Source: Guillardia theta CCMP2712
Lineage: Eukaryota > Cryptophyceae > Pyrenomonadales > Geminigeraceae
NCBI RefSeq assembly: GCF_000315625.1
Contig: NW_005434614.1
Span: 306,472 to 370,471, forward strand
DNA length: 64,000 nt
Direction: 5' to 3'
Made by a program: the position numbers and the translations under genes. Positions within the stretch are counted from its first letter, which is position 1. Each line of letters starts with the position of its first letter. Positions 43,908-55,744 of the stretch are shown in pieces. The notes below the pieces were generated by a model, which was given only the letters and a program-made list of their open reading frames with translations, made no database searches and was not told the origin of the DNA.

Positions 43908-45369
43908 CTAGCAGTGAAATGTTCCGATCGTGAAGCCTCTGTCGGCACCCCCTCCAAGCTGGTGACGGGCAAACGTGCGGATCCTTCCCAGCTGCACCAG
44001 GTCAGCCAAGAGATCTTCATGCTGAGAGCAGGCGCCTGGGGGGCAGGGGATGCCCTCCAGCACGAAGAGACGCGAAGTCTCTCGCTGACCAGCAAGAACA
44101 CACAACACCGAGAGCACTTGCTCCAACTCACTCGCCGTTCGGTTCAAAACTTTGACAAGAGAAAAATCACAGCGGAAGTCCGGCTGCAACTTGAGCAACG
44201 CAACAAGCTTCTCGTCGCTCTCGAGCGAAACTGCCGCAAATCTGCCAGGAAACGAGCGAGCAAGCAGCCTGGCTGTCTGCCTCTGAGGCTCGTCGGAGAA
44301 ACGATCAAGCGCGAGATGCCGGGTCTTGGTGCTGGACTCGAGCATGTCGAGGCTGGTGAGGCCGCTGCCGAAGCCAACATGGCACACCAGCTCCACCTCC
44401 TTGGACGAGGTCTGACCCATTAAGAGCTGCCGGTAAGCGACCAAGTGATCCAGACAGAGGCCCTGGCAGGAGGCGCGATGCTCAGACCGCAGCTTCCAGT
44501 ATTGCTCTCTGACGTGTCGTACGCCCTCCTCGCTTGTTGCTGGAAACGCTGCAGTCGAAGCCTTAACGAGAGAATCGAGAACGAGCTCAACTTGCTGCGA
44601 TTGAATGTCAACAATCACATCGGCTTGACCGTCTGCTTCCAGCTCCTTCTCCTCTTGGTTGGCCTTCTGCTCCTCCTCCCCTCTCCTTGCGATAGCATGC
44701 TCAAGATCACGAATTTTCAATTTCAGTCTGTCAACCTCACTGCTCCAATCCTGAACCAACAAGTCAGGAGGAAACAAGGCGGAGAACAGATTGGCTGCGG
44801 ATATCAAAGAGAGAATTCAGTCTCACCGGCATGTCGCAGATGTTTGACTTCGACTTCTGCTCTTCCAAGTGCGAGCTCATGACATCAGTGGATCTCTGTA
44901 AGAGCCCTCGACCGAGGAGGTCAATGTTGTTTCGAATGCCTCCTATCCACTCCTCGCCATCTTGCGCAAGCGACTGCAGCAACCAAGTCCTTCCCATCCG
45001 ATCTTGGATGCTCCACGTTGGCGGGTTGTCACCAGTCAACTCAAGCCAAGCAAGCCAGAGGTCGATGGACATGCTGAACTCCGGAGCCTCTCGAGACTGC
45101 TACAGCGACTCGTCACCGACCTAGCGGCTTCAACAGTATGCTTCTGAACCTTGAGAGCTTCTTGATGAGGAAGAATCCAGAGTTTGTCTCTCCAGAGATA
45201 GCAAGACCTGCTCGACTTCACCGAGGGCTTCAGAGCATGTGTCACATACCAGGGGGTTTGCTCTCCTTCCATTCTCGCAGCCTTGTGCTCCTTGCCCTGC
45301 TGAGTGAGTCAGCTCGAAGACAGCTCTCGAGGTTTGGCACAGAAAAGGGTCCTTGCAGCCAAAGCAGCC
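43908..45369 (-). CDS. Cys-rich/coiled-coil protein with SAM-methyltransferase-like C-terminal half
   Basis: Exons 43908..44750 and 44827..45089 join in phase, and a further exon ~45150..45369 fits upstream. The 5' exon has GCFGCKDPFLC and VCDTCSEALGEVEQ (possible zinc ribbon). The middle exon reads SMSIDLWLAWLELTGDN. Then comes a coiled coil (DRLKLKIRDLEHAIARRGEE). The C-terminal ~200 residues look like a class I methyltransferase: the motif I region VCHVGFGSGLTSLDMLESS is followed by an acidic strand end (HLALDRF), then LARSFPGRFAAV. The Gly-rich loop is degenerate, so activity is uncertain. The true start is not found; MSIDLWLAW (45072) or a start near 45460 are options. It lies tail-to-tail with the cyclase gene, 216 bp apart. 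Confidence 0.5.
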
Positions 45370-45554
45370 CTTGCTTCACGCTTCCGTAAGGTCCATCCTA
45401 CCACCCTCGTCAAGCATAAAAGTCAGAGCGACGCTGAGTACCAGCATCATCTGTTGCGCTGCTGGTAGCAATGCAGGCCTCTTGATCTTGCTTTCACTAA
45501 GTGTTTCATCGGTGCCAGTCTGAGTCGCTTGACCTCAACATGGCGTGAGATGTG

Positions 45555-46406
45555 TCAGAGCTCTTCGCGCTTCTCACCTGACACGTCACTCTCTGACGGT
45601 GATTTCACTTTCCGCGGGTCATGCCAACTGGATGTTCCAGTCTGATGGTTGAAGTAGTAGACTCTTCCGCTGGGATGAAGATGCGACGTCCAGGGAGAAG
45701 GCAGCGCTAGCAGCTCAGTCTCGTCGACCTTTGGGAGCCTTTGAATTCTTTGAAGTTCTCTTCCCATCAGCTTTTTGTTCTCATATTGAAGCTTGTGAAA
45801 CTCTTCCATCAGTTTGCTACACTGTTGTTGATTCAAAGCATCTTGTGGCTTCTCCCGGCTCACCATCTGCAAGGAGCTTTGACATCCCTGATGCATCAAC
45901 GATCCGACAAGCAGGCGGCTTTCTCTAGGTGTAGTGCTGCTGTTGTCCCAGAGGAAACCTTTGGAATTTCTTAAAAGTGCCTGCAGGGTCTGGATTTGCT
46001 GGTTGCAATCTGACTTGTGTTCAGAAAGTATCGCGTTGCGCCTCTCTATCTCAACTTGGAGCCTCCCGGTGTTAATCTGCCTCTCGCCTTCAATCTTTGT
46101 GAGCATGCTCTTGTACAGGAGGCTTACTGAAAGTACATGCAGCAGTAAAAACATCCCCAGGTACCAATGCTTGCCAACTTCATGGTTCGACGCTCGATGA
46201 ACGCTTCTAGGATGTGCTTTCAAACGAATATTTATTGTTTTGTTTGTTCTGCCTTTGTTTGAAATGTGATGGTGGGAAGGTTTGAGAGAACTGACCGGCT
46301 TCTGGTGCTTCTGATCATGTTCATTTGATTGAAAACTTGTTTCCTCGTTTTCGCAGGTCCTTTCATCCCTTTCTGGGGCTGATATTTCGCAGTGAGCTTG
46401 TTGCAT
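45555..46406 (-). CDS. Membrane-anchored coiled-coil protein with C-terminal WW domain (283 aa)
   Basis: Single ORF. Residues 1-80 are polar and basic. One membrane helix follows at ~83-100 (YLGMFLLLHVLSVSLLY), then coiled-coil segments (INTGRLQVEIERRNAILSEH and SKLMEEFHKLQYENKKLMG). A WW domain at ~240-270 shows both Trp and the Tyr pair (LPSPWTSHLHPSG, then RVYYFNHQTGTSSWHDPR). WW domains bind proline-rich ligands. The frame ends EKREEL, but a strong GTGAGA donor six codons before the stop means the true C-terminus may be spliced (possibly ending LTEA near 45385). Confidence 0.65.
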   Translation of the reverse strand: MQQAHCEISAPERDERTCENEETSFQSNEHDQKHQKPVSSLKPSHHHISNKGRTNKTINIRLKAHPRSVHRASNHEVGKHWYLGMFLLLHVLSVSLLYKSMLTKIEGERQINTGRLQVEIERRNAILSEHKSDCNQQIQTLQALLRNSKGFLWDNSSTTPRESRLLVGSLMHQGCQSSLQMVSREKPQDALNQQQCSKLMEEFHKLQYENKKLMGRELQRIQRLPKVDETELLALPSPWTSHLHPSGRVYYFNHQTGTSSWHDPRKVKSPSESDVSGEKREEL

Positions 46407-46737
46407 AATTCAACCAGGTCTTGTCAACAATCTGCAGGAATACACAACAAGTATTCGTGTAAAATCTATGTTTCTTGGTTATCTCTGTGAAACCATGTTT
46501 GTCTTTTCAGGCCTCATTAAATCTAGTGGGTCCCCTCAGATTGGCATCTGTGATTGTTGTTCGCTTTGGAGGACGAGGATCAGGCTGTTGCTCATCTCTT
46601 TCTGCTCATTGCTTATCAGCAGCCTTGCTCACTGACAGCTTGACCATGTTCGAAGCCATGTGCATGCCCTCGCCGCTGGCATTGATGAGCCTCCGCCTCA
46701 GGTTGCAACCGTTGCCCCGACACTCATCCGATTACTA
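46407..46737. other. Intergenic; possible short exon on minus strand
   Basis: The minus strand reads RRRLINASGEGMHMASNM and on to a stop near 46595, but no start or partner exon is visible. Confidence 0.25.
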
Positions 46738-47160
46738 GTGGTACGGGAGTCTCCTGATTGTCCTCGTACTGATTTAACTTAACTTTAAGTAAAGGTATAA
46801 CTTTGAGTAAAGAGGCACCGGCCGCGCGGCGGCCGGGCACTGCAGGCATGCCGGCCGGCGGGCAGGGCCCGGCCGGCCCAGCGGCACTCAGTGGCGTGTG
46901 CCGTGCCCACTCGGACCGCGCCGCGACATCCCGTTCCGGCCGCCCCCGGGTGACACAGGCCCCGGCCAGGCTAAGATGTTGCCAAGTTGCCTGATGCAAG
47001 TTTACTACGCCGGACTCGAGAAGTAGCCGCTGATAGTAGGCTTTATCATCATCGTCGACTCACAGTCTAACTTTTAACAGCAGCAAAACTAGCAGTAACA
47101 GCATGTTGCCATGATCGCGGAGTCCCTACCGTACCGCCGAACTCGCCGCCGCATCCGAAG
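46738..47160. repeat. GC-rich island 5
   Basis: CTTTGAGTAAA at 46801..46811, preceded by the variant CTTTAAGTAAA (46783) and followed at once by a long GC block (CACCGGCCGCGCGGCGGCCG, then GCAGGGCCCGGCCGGCCC). TTTTAACAGCAGCAAAACTA near 47070 is an AT-richer segment. No protein-like ORF. Confidence 0.55.
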
Positions 47161-47417
47161 TTCACCAGTGCACCGCAGCAATGAGCACTGCAACTTGGCA
47201 ATGGCGCTTCACGATCAGTTTAGGTGCTTACTATCATCACAGAATATCTATTTGAACTGTTTTCACTCTTATAAACGGTACGGACAATTCATTGTCGATC
47301 GTCATTCGGCACGGAAGCCTGTCACTGAATGGCCGCAAGTAAATCTTGTCTCCAAGGCTAAATCTTTCCTCCGAGGCTTGCAGCTCTCAGTGACTGGTGA
47401 GGCGTTGAAATCCTAGG

Positions 47418-47649
47418 GTACCAATTCACCTTGATAGACATTGCAGGGAGACTTGAGATACTGATAGGATCCGAATCATCCGAGTATTTGCCGCAACTTT
47501 GTAGGGAGCTGTACAGCAATGAACCTCCTTCCTGCTTCAGAGCGAATGAACTCAGTTTGATGTCCAATTTTTGTTTGAAAGAGAATGTCATAAATTATCA
47601 TACCTGGATTGAAGGCGAAGATTCTTTCAAGATATTAGTCGCAAACTAA
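47418..47649 (+). CDS. Possible terminal exon or gene fragment (unknown)
   Basis: An open frame with normal residue use begins after a TAG acceptor-like site: GYQFTLIDIAGRLEILIGS, then LPQLCRELYSNEPPSCF, ending FKILVAN and TAA. The frame upstream is closed by a stop, and I found no splice partner; GC-rich island 5 lies just upstream. It may be a remnant. Confidence 0.3.
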
Positions 47650-48057
47650 TGCAAATGGAAGGTAAATGAGTCGCTAGCTCAAGACAACAAGGAAAGAAAG
47701 ACACCAAAAGACTGTGGCCCTGTGGCGACAATACAAACCAATCACTATCTGCGAGCGCCCACCAAAGACTCAGGTGATCTTTTAAAAACCAGTGCTTGCT
47801 CGTTTTTAAAATCTTCGAGAACACAAGTCTGTGAGTTTCAAGTCCACATCATCAGCTGAGTCTGCACATCGATCTCAAGACGTCTGTCTATCAGCAGGAT
47901 CTACAACAGTGTCACAGCTGATCATCAAGCCGCAAGTTTGCGGTCTCCCCTCCATCTCGTTTCTGCATGCAGTTCTCTAGAGGTTTTCGAGTTGACCCCA
48001 CCTGATTGCCCCATAGAATACCACCGGTACTGATTTTACCTACCCCTCCTGTAATCA

Positions 48058-48434
48058 TGAAAAAGACCGTAAAAATGTGGGTCGAATTGAGCATCATGAC
48101 CCTACCCTTTCGAGCAGAAGCGGGAACCATCGCCGACGGCAACCGTGCATTGAGAAGGAAAAGTGGCGGAGGAAAGGAGGAAGCGATGTGCCTGACGCAG
48201 GCATACAGTAGGGCATGCATCAATCTCAGAATCGAAGCTGCTTACTTGGAGTCGCCTGATGCTGCTTACTTGGAGTCGCCTGATGCTGCTTACTTGGAGT
48301 CGCCTGATGCTGCTTACTTGGAGTCGCCTGATGCTGCTTACTTGGAGTCGCCTGATGCTGCTTACTTGGAGTCGCCTGATGCTGCTTACTTGGAGTCGCC
48401 TGATGCTCCAAACTTGTATACGATGAGGACTTGA
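48058..48434 (+). CDS. Possible short ORF with seven 8-residue repeats
   Basis: From ATG 48058 (MKKTVKMWVELSIMTLPF) the frame runs through a basic segment and seven exact copies of AAYLESPD, then APNLYTMRT. The repeat keeps both strands open, so ORF length is weak evidence. Low confidence. Confidence 0.25.
48237..48404. repeat. Seven identical 24-bp tandem repeats
   Basis: Seven exact copies of a 24-bp unit (GCTGCTTACTTGGAGTCG plus CCTGAT). No divergence between copies is visible, so it is recent or homogenised. Confidence 0.95.
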
Positions 48435-48439
48435 TCTTT

Positions 48440-51400
48440 ACTCTGTGATTTCGCCATCACAATGTCCGAGGGTGCTGTCTTCAAAATCCATTTTGTCTTC
48501 TGTTGAAAAAAAACAATACATCGTCTCAACGTATGTCTCTTCTTATTTCCTCTTCCTTTCCCTTAATCATTCTGACTACAGCTGTGAACATTTCACCATC
48601 AAAGTTTTGCTTCTTTTCTGTGCATCTACTGTACATCCTCACTCATCATCATTCCCATGGCAGTAGCTCCCTCGGAAGTCATTGGGAACAATGAAGAGTG
48701 AAGTGAGTGAGGAAAAGTGATGGTGAAAAAGAAATAGAAAAACACACGAGAAGGGCAAGCATGAAGAAAGAATCATTCAATACGAGAGAAAGAATTATTC
48801 GGAGAGATGGCTAAAAGGAGGTGTAATTCACAGCTGGGTGCAAGGGAACGATGAGAGTATACGCTCAAGCAGGTTGTCGTTGAGTGAGAAGAGTAAAGAA
48901 GATAGGATAAGTGGTTAGTAGGATTGAGGCAATGTCCCAAGTGCAACTCGGAAACCCAACCTGAACTGCAATAGAGATCAATATTGATTTACCATGTTTC
49001 AACTTTTGTTTTATGGTATAGACTTGAATGACATTTATTCATTATCTTCGATGACGTTTTGGTAACTTCACAATTCATGAATGCTCTGCATACATTGCGA
49101 GAGATCTGCTTTGCTTCTTGTCCTGTTTTGTTGACTTCAGGAAAATTCTTGACTGTCTCGAGTTCATGGAATTTGAGGTATTCATGTAAAACGAGCAAGG
49201 CTTCAAAATGACCTTGACTTGTCTGCAATGTTGATAACAATTGTCAACATTAACTTTGGATTGTTTCGAATGCGCTTTAAAGCGTTTGTTGCCTGAGTGT
49301 TGATCATGGGCAATTTCCCGAGTCATTCGGCCCTTGAATGCGGCCTGTAGTTGTCCTAGTTCTGTACAAGTCTTAATTCATTGTAAAGTTTTGAGATTTT
49401 GAGCGACACCACTGTCATATTTCAAATTTCAGGGAAATTCTGTTGTCCAACTAATGTGGTTGTGCTCTCAAAATCTTAGGTAGTATGCCTTTGGCAAAGA
49501 AATCAAGGGAATCGATCAAACATATGATTGCAAAACTGTGCTTTCAGAGTTTGTTAGATTGGCTTTCCCTCATTTTCATGCAGCCCCCATTTCCACCCAA
49601 CACAGTGCTGTGTTACATCCCTTCACTGCCTTTCAACAGTCCAAGGGAAGCGGGAACCGAAACAAAACAAAAAGATAAAAAAACCTAAAATAAAACCAAC
49701 GGCAAGAGTCATGCCAAAAAAAAAGATATGTAGTAAATATTGTTACGACTGGAAATCTTTACTACATTCTTTTTGTTTACCACACATCGCCTCAATCACT
49801 ACCCACCCTCCGGCTCGATGTCCACCTTTGAAAACAATCAAACATCATTATTAAATTTCAAGTTTTGTGACATACAGTTGGGTATTTGAGAGGTTCCGGA
49901 TCACAGGGGGTGGTGTGATTTTTTACTACAGTTTTTCGAAATCAACTTTTCACTAAAGGAAATTTGAACATAACTCTTTTGATATAAAACTTTCAAAATA
50001 GAACCAATATTTTAATGAACGTTTGACTATTTTTCGATCTACTTGGAAGTGTTGTAATATCTCAACTCTATTGTTTACTACTCAATTCACGCCCCTACAA
50101 CCCAAACGTATCTTGGAGCGCATGCCCAACAACCCCCCTTGTACCCTCTTCCTTCCTACACCCACCCCACCCACCCCACTCATGACACCTCACCAGCTTT
50201 AAACCACCCACCACCACTTTTGAAATCTGGTATGAGTACCGAAAACTCCCCAAACCATGGTCAGAAGGAGGGGTGGGGTCCTTGGTACATTCCATGATGT
50301 CCCAACCTTTTTTTAAGGGACCACGTGGATGACCACCCCATGGGCCCCACCCCTACCTGTCCTACCCCTACCCACCTTGTTTTTTTTCTTTGCCTTTGCC
50401 ATAGCCTCCTTCTAGGTCTTGAGCCCTCCCCGATACCACCCACCCACAAGACTACCCCCATGGTATGATCACTACCCCTATTTTCCTGGAGTAGGGTACG
50501 GCCTTCACAACATCCGCACCCCACCTTGATCCAGATCTTACTCCACCCCACCTGCTTTCCACTCCTCCTCGGACCTCCGTTATGCTTCCCGCTCACGCCC
50601 CTGCTTCCGAATCCATGGAAAGCGGCGGGACCGCGGCCTTGAGCAGAACTCTTTCCTGCTGTTGCCTATCATGTCTATCCTCTGCTGCCATCCCTCCTCC
50701 TGCGCACCATTCACTGATTCTCTCTACCGATGTACACGGCATGATCATTTTCTATGCCCATGCTGACTCTTGAGACTAGCATTATCCTCTTTCTTCGTTT
50801 CCTCCTTCTGAACTCCCCTGCATCATTTCTTTTATCTCCGGAGGGATGACAGTACGATTTGATGCTTCATTACTGCACCTGTATCCATCGTTTATCCTGC
50901 GTTCGTGTTGTCATACTGGACAACTCTAGTGCTGACTCACTGCTTCAACCCAAGTGTAAATATTAGAGCAGAAAGCAGAAGAAAAAGAAAAGGAAAAGTT
51001 TGATTGATATGGGAGTCATGAGGATAGATCCATTTTGTACTTACATTTATCATTGTTCAAACACGTCACTCTCCTTCTGGAGGGCGTGCTAGTCGTATAA
51101 GGCAACCATTTTCGTTTCTCGGAACCCCCTCCTTTGCTTCCCAGCTTCCCATGCAAAAAACTCATCTTTTCCATGCTTGTTGCATCGCAATGTGTCATCC
51201 AAGTACGTAGATCTCATTCTGCCAAAGACGGCTAGGTTTTGTTCGCCTTCTTCGTGTCGTTGCTCACCTTAGTTTATCCACGAGGATTCCTATGTAGCTG
51301 TCAACATGTCGTGAGCTTGATTTCTGTGGGTAGAGGTGTACTCATTTATTTGGTGTGTCGCAGAACAACCAACTCAAGAATGTGCTCATCAGCAGCTTTG

Positions 51401-51743
51401 AAGGAGACTCCATTAAGTGGAATCTCTATGCCTGAATGATTGAAATCCTGTAAATCAGGAGCCATCTTTGTATTGAAGGACCCGGCAAAGCTGTCAAGCA
51501 ATCACGATATTGCAAAATTTCTCTCCCAGAGGATCAACATGTACAAAGTCTGAACAAGAATTGCAATCATATTTTAATCAGCGATACCTCGGATCTATGG
51601 TCTCGTACGCGGGGACAGTTTCAAGTTGGTCCAACTCTCTTGCACTTTAACACGGACTCTTGTTTCTTTTCAGACCGTTGGACAGCACAGCGCATGAGCT
51701 GATTTCTACCAGACAGTTTTAGGCGAACGTGGATTAGCTTAGC
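48440..51743. other. 3.3-kb gene-poor AT-rich region with TACCC cluster
   Basis: 48440-50090 is AT-rich with no strong gene. 50100-50570 holds many CCCTACC/ACCCC runs (near 50345, 50367, 50468). Apart from the possible LisH ORF listed separately, I see nothing. Confidence 0.4.
48989..49380 (-). CDS. Possible small gene with LisH-like motif
   Basis: The ORF at 48989..49240 contains HFEALLVLHEYLKFHELETV followed by KNFPEVNK, which matches the LisH spacing (L, L, YL, L, F, E) seen in FOP/CEP20-like centrosomal proteins. Upstream, in another frame, MTREIAHDQHSGNK can be joined through a TTGCAG acceptor, but only with a 33-bp intron. It may be a real small gene or a remnant; the similarity is short. 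Confidence 0.33.
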
Positions 51744-53374
51744 ATGCAGCCAGAGAACAGATTTTCGTCCTCTTCCTGGGGTGACAAGTCGTCCAATGGT
51801 ACACGTCCCAGCAACACCACAGCTTCCAACCCTTCGCGACTTGTACAGCAGTTACCGTCCTCATCAACGTTTCAACACCATGAAAGTGCAGGAATAGCTG
51901 GTGAGAAGCGACCTCGAGGTCGACCAAAAGGATCCAAAGACACCCAACCGAGGAAGAAGAAGATGAACAAGAGCGACAAGGACTCGGATGACAACACCAC
52001 AGACATTCTTCCTGCAAGGAGACGAGGAAGGCCGATAGGCTCAAAGGACTCTCATCCTCGCAGGAGAAAGCGAGCTGTTACTGGACTCAATGATGAAGAT
52101 TGTTACCCTGAAGCTCCCAGCAGCTCCGATCAAATCACAATGTCTCTCGATTCGCACAGCTCCAACGCATCCATGAAAAAGTCTGGGATAAGCAGCAGCG
52201 AAACCTCCACAGGAGATAGCATGAGCATTTCATCCGAGGCTCGATCGCATCCATTGAGTTCAGCTGACTTGATTCAAAGCCTCAGCAAGGAACTCTCCCG
52301 CTCCCTCGGCAATCCTCCACCTGTTACCAGCTTACCTACAACGACGCCGATGTTCAGCCTGGCAGGAGGCAACTTGGTTCAGGGATCCGTTGCTTCTTGC
52401 AGCCTCCGGCCTCAGCTCCTGACGTCCATCTCTCCCGCCTCCTCTGGCCTTCCGGTCTCTGCTGGATTCTTTCGGCCCGGCCTGCTGGACATGCAAGCGG
52501 GCTTGAGTTGTATGCCTATCCTTCTGCCTCCTACTGGCATACTATCGCAGTTGCCATTGCAGGCAGGAAACCTGAGCAGTATTATCTCTTCGCGACCGGT
52601 GAGTCTTGTCTACTGCCTGTCTGCCTCCCGCTGACCTGATTCATAGATGGAGTCGACGTCGCTGCATCCCCGCATGAACAAGACTGACATTTCTTCGTTG
52701 CTTGCTGGATCTAACGACGACAAACGTAAGTCGAGCTCTTCTCTGCACGTGCTAGGTAACAATCTGCCTCCATGACCTTCCTTCACTATCGTACTCGATC
52801 CGCTTGTGTTCTCTTCTCCTCGTTCTCCTCTTGTACCCCGGCCCATGTCGCTCACAAGTCGGGCAGACGGGCCCATGCACAGGCACTTTGCCAACTCAAG
52901 TGATCTTGTGCTGCCGTCGGTGTCCAAGGACGCAGAGCTGAACCAGGTTGAGTTTCAATTCGCAAAGTCTTAGACTGAAGCTGATGACAGGGCAGTGGTG
53001 GGGCGGGAAAGCAGGGTCAGGGGTAACGAGACAGAAAGGAAGGAGGTTGTGATGTAAGATACAGCAAGGGAGGTGTACATAGTGCAGAAGTGAGTCAAGA
53101 TGTTTGTGATCTAATTCTATCAAAACAATAAAATTGTAACAACACGCTTTCAGCCGCTAACCATCTGCTCGCATTCTCGTGGGTACTCAGCTGCGAACAG
53201 TGAGTCAGATCTGTCAAACAGCAGGCAGAGTACAGCAAGCCACAGCAAGGCAAGGACATACCGAGAAGGAGGAGAAGGCTGTGCGCCAAGATTTTCGTGC
53301 AGCCCGCAGAGCAAGTGTACTCGACGATGAGCCTGGAGGACGAGCGAAGCATGTTAGATGATTCTTTCAACTGA
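51744..53374 (+). CDS. AT-hook protein, 5 exons (401 aa)
   Basis: Exons 51744..52598, 52647..52725, 52867..52946, 53154..53199 and 53229..53374 close in phase to 401 residues. Two AT-hooks with the RGRP core, KRPRGRPKGSKD (~54-65) and RRRGRPIGSKD (~93-103), bind the minor groove of AT-rich DNA. Both carry the extended GSKD tail. The rest is Ser/Pro-rich and disordered, then a short charged end (MSLEDERSMLDDSFN). Probably a nuclear chromatin protein. An alternative splice (donor 53343, acceptor 53388) would extend the frame past this stop to later exons, possibly to 53931. The start ATG 51744 is the first of the long ORF. Confidence 0.75.
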
Positions 53375-54085
53375 TTCTGTCTCACCTCATCACAGCTGGA
53401 TCAAGGAGCCCAAACTTGCTCTCTGCCCCCAGCCTTTGAAACATCAGAGCTGCCTGCCTCTTCCTTCCCTGCCGCCTCCTTCGCTCACCTCGAGTGTTGG
53501 CCCATACAGAGGGCAAGGTGCCGATCACGCAGGAGCCACAAGGACGAGTCCACACCTCCACTGTCCGCCTCCACTTCCTTCTGGGTGATCTCGAGGAGAG
53601 TATGTTCTGCTTTCGCGCGCTTGAGCTCCAGCCTCACACTGCCGCGTGGTTAGTGTTAGCTATCCCTCCCTCCAACGAGCGACACCTGTCCAACGTTGCC
53701 ATGTTAGCAATGATGTGCAGGGTCAGGTGCAGCTCCCGAGGTTGGATGGAGATGCTCTTGGTTGAAGTCACCGAGTTTGCAAAGCTTGGCTACATGTACA
53801 CATCAGGTTTTCCATTCCATTCCGATTCAACAAGTACCGTTCGACCGATCCACATTTTCAATAATTCCAGCAACCAAACTATCAGGTCAAATCTGAAGAG
53901 AACATGCTTGTTTTCCTGTCGCACGAGTTGAGCACACTTCTAAATAAATCAAAGAATCTAGACCTCTATCTGAGATAAATTCTTCAGTGCATGAACAACA
54001 GAAAAAATTCCCCAGGTGATTCCGACCCACTTTTCACCTTTAAGCGCGTAATGCAGACATCGAACCTAAGGTTGGGTCAACTTGT
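53375..54085. other. 3' flank or extra exons of the AT-hook gene
   Basis: The plus frame after 53388 (WIKEPKLALCPQP) and the ORF ending at 53931 (WMEMLLVEVTEFAKLGYMY) have protein-like composition. I could not chain them firmly. Confidence 0.25.
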
Positions 54086-55744
54086 TCATGAATCATTCCA
54101 ATGAAGTTGGCTGACCAGAATCTCCATCGCCTCTCTTCTCAGACTGACGTTCCCACAAACCCCTGATCGACAGATCTCTACGTAATCCTGAATCGGCCGC
54201 TTGTAAACTCCTCTTGAGATTTTCATTTCTCCATGCAGGTTTTTGCAGATCTCGCTTTCGTCTTGCAACGCACGTGAAGTAGGCGAGAGACAGGTTGAGT
54301 CCTCCATGGATGAGGTATGTGGCGATCGTGGACCATGCGCCATGATGTTGGCAATCGCCATTGTCGCCCTTGCAACGATCGCGTCCATCTGCAACGATGA
54401 CATCAATGTAAAGAGCAGAGCTTTTCTGTTCACCTCATCTGGGGTCTCATAATTTGCCATCAGGGCCGCAGAAAGCGCATCATTGATGATGTTGTGCTTG
54501 ATAAGAACGCATCTCGCCTGCAATCATACAGTCAGGATTATCACTTCATGCCACACCAGTCCATGCCTGATCAGATCTTGAAATGTGATTGAAAGCTCCA
54601 ACAGCGTCTGTGCGTGCGTTGGTATCCTCAGCCTTGCAAAGATCTTTCAAGGCTCCAAGCAAGCCCGGTTCTTCGCTGAACATAAGGTTCGGCCATCGGC
54701 ATTTTTGCATTTGTGAAATAATATACTGCGAAAATCCAGGGACTCGTTTGAGATCATCCCAGAAATTCACGGGACCATAGCTAGAAACATATTCGAAAAG
54801 GTCTCTCGCTTGTCTTTCCTTGAGGCAGGGAATCGCAATAAGTTCGTCAAGCCTCGCTGAGTTGATGTTTAGCACATCTGCATGCACAATGATAGCTGAC
54901 GCTTGTTCGCTGAAGGCCGAGATGTTGTTCACAGCCAGAGCTGCAGCTGCTTTGCTGTCTCTCGAGCTGTGCTCCATCACGTTGCAGAGTCCTCGTAATA
55001 TCCCGGGAGTTCTCACCATTGCTATGCAGTTCTCCGCATTGTCAAAGGCAATTTGCGCCAGTGCCGCACAGGCCCAGCCCTACGAGGAGGGTTAGAACAA
55101 TGTGTTGATTGAAAACAAGATGCTACTTGTCCTTCATCCGTCCCATGCGTAACAAGGTGTGAAAACCCTTCAAAGACTCCTTCCATCGCCCCGATCTCCT
55201 GTCGATTTCTTGTCGCGATGGGTGAGGCATATCCACCCTACAACAATCAAACACGTATCAGGTCAGCCAGTCACATTGCGTATCTGCTTGGAATTCAAGA
55301 GATGAAAGGTTCGCCCACGCCTCACAGTCCTTTCATCCTCCCTTGCTTTCGAGTTTCAGTTGTTGAAACCCTCCCCGATTACGCAAATCGGTTGCGAATA
55401 GGCACAATATGCATGAACATACCTAAACCTCAACATTCTGCTTTCAAAAGCAGGAAAGCAGTCAAGCTAACCTCTCTAGAGAATTCATGTCTGTCACGAG
55501 ATTGCAGACACTTGTCTTTCTAGGAAGTAGCTTCTTTTTATCACATCAAGAGTTCCGCAGGAGTTGTACAAGAAGCGAGAAAGAGCTGAACGAGGGATCG
55601 AAGAGGACGAGTCACCTTGATTCCGAGATCGAAGAGAGCCTCTGCTGCCGCCGCTGCCACCCAGGGGTCTTCGTCCTTCAGTTGCCTGACAAGCCTCCTC
55701 ACCTTGTCCTTCACTCGCTCCCTGCCATCCTCCTCCCCAGCCAT
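54086..55744 (-). CDS. Armadillo/HEAT-like repeat protein
   Basis: Exons 55616..55744, a middle exon near 55277-55330 (uncertain), 55127..55237, 54555..55079 and 54086..54517. The N-terminus MAGEEDGRERVKDKVRRL leads into repeats: LKDEDPWVAAAAAEALFDLG, GWACAALAQIAFDNAENCIA, SSRDSKAAAALAVNNISAF, EDTNARTDAVGAFNHI, then IVARATMAIANIM. The repeated ala-rich helices with an Asn or Asp are typical of armadillo folds, which bind extended peptides. The C-terminus (CRSGVCGNVSLRREAMEIL) is not repeat-like. The start ATG 55744 is inside MAMAGEED. It is divergent from the secreted LysM gene. Confidence 0.65.

Noticed and set aside
48237-48404. 24-bp, 26-bp and 42-bp arrays as CRISPR
   Set aside because: Units are directly adjacent, with no unique spacers, in a eukaryotic gene context.
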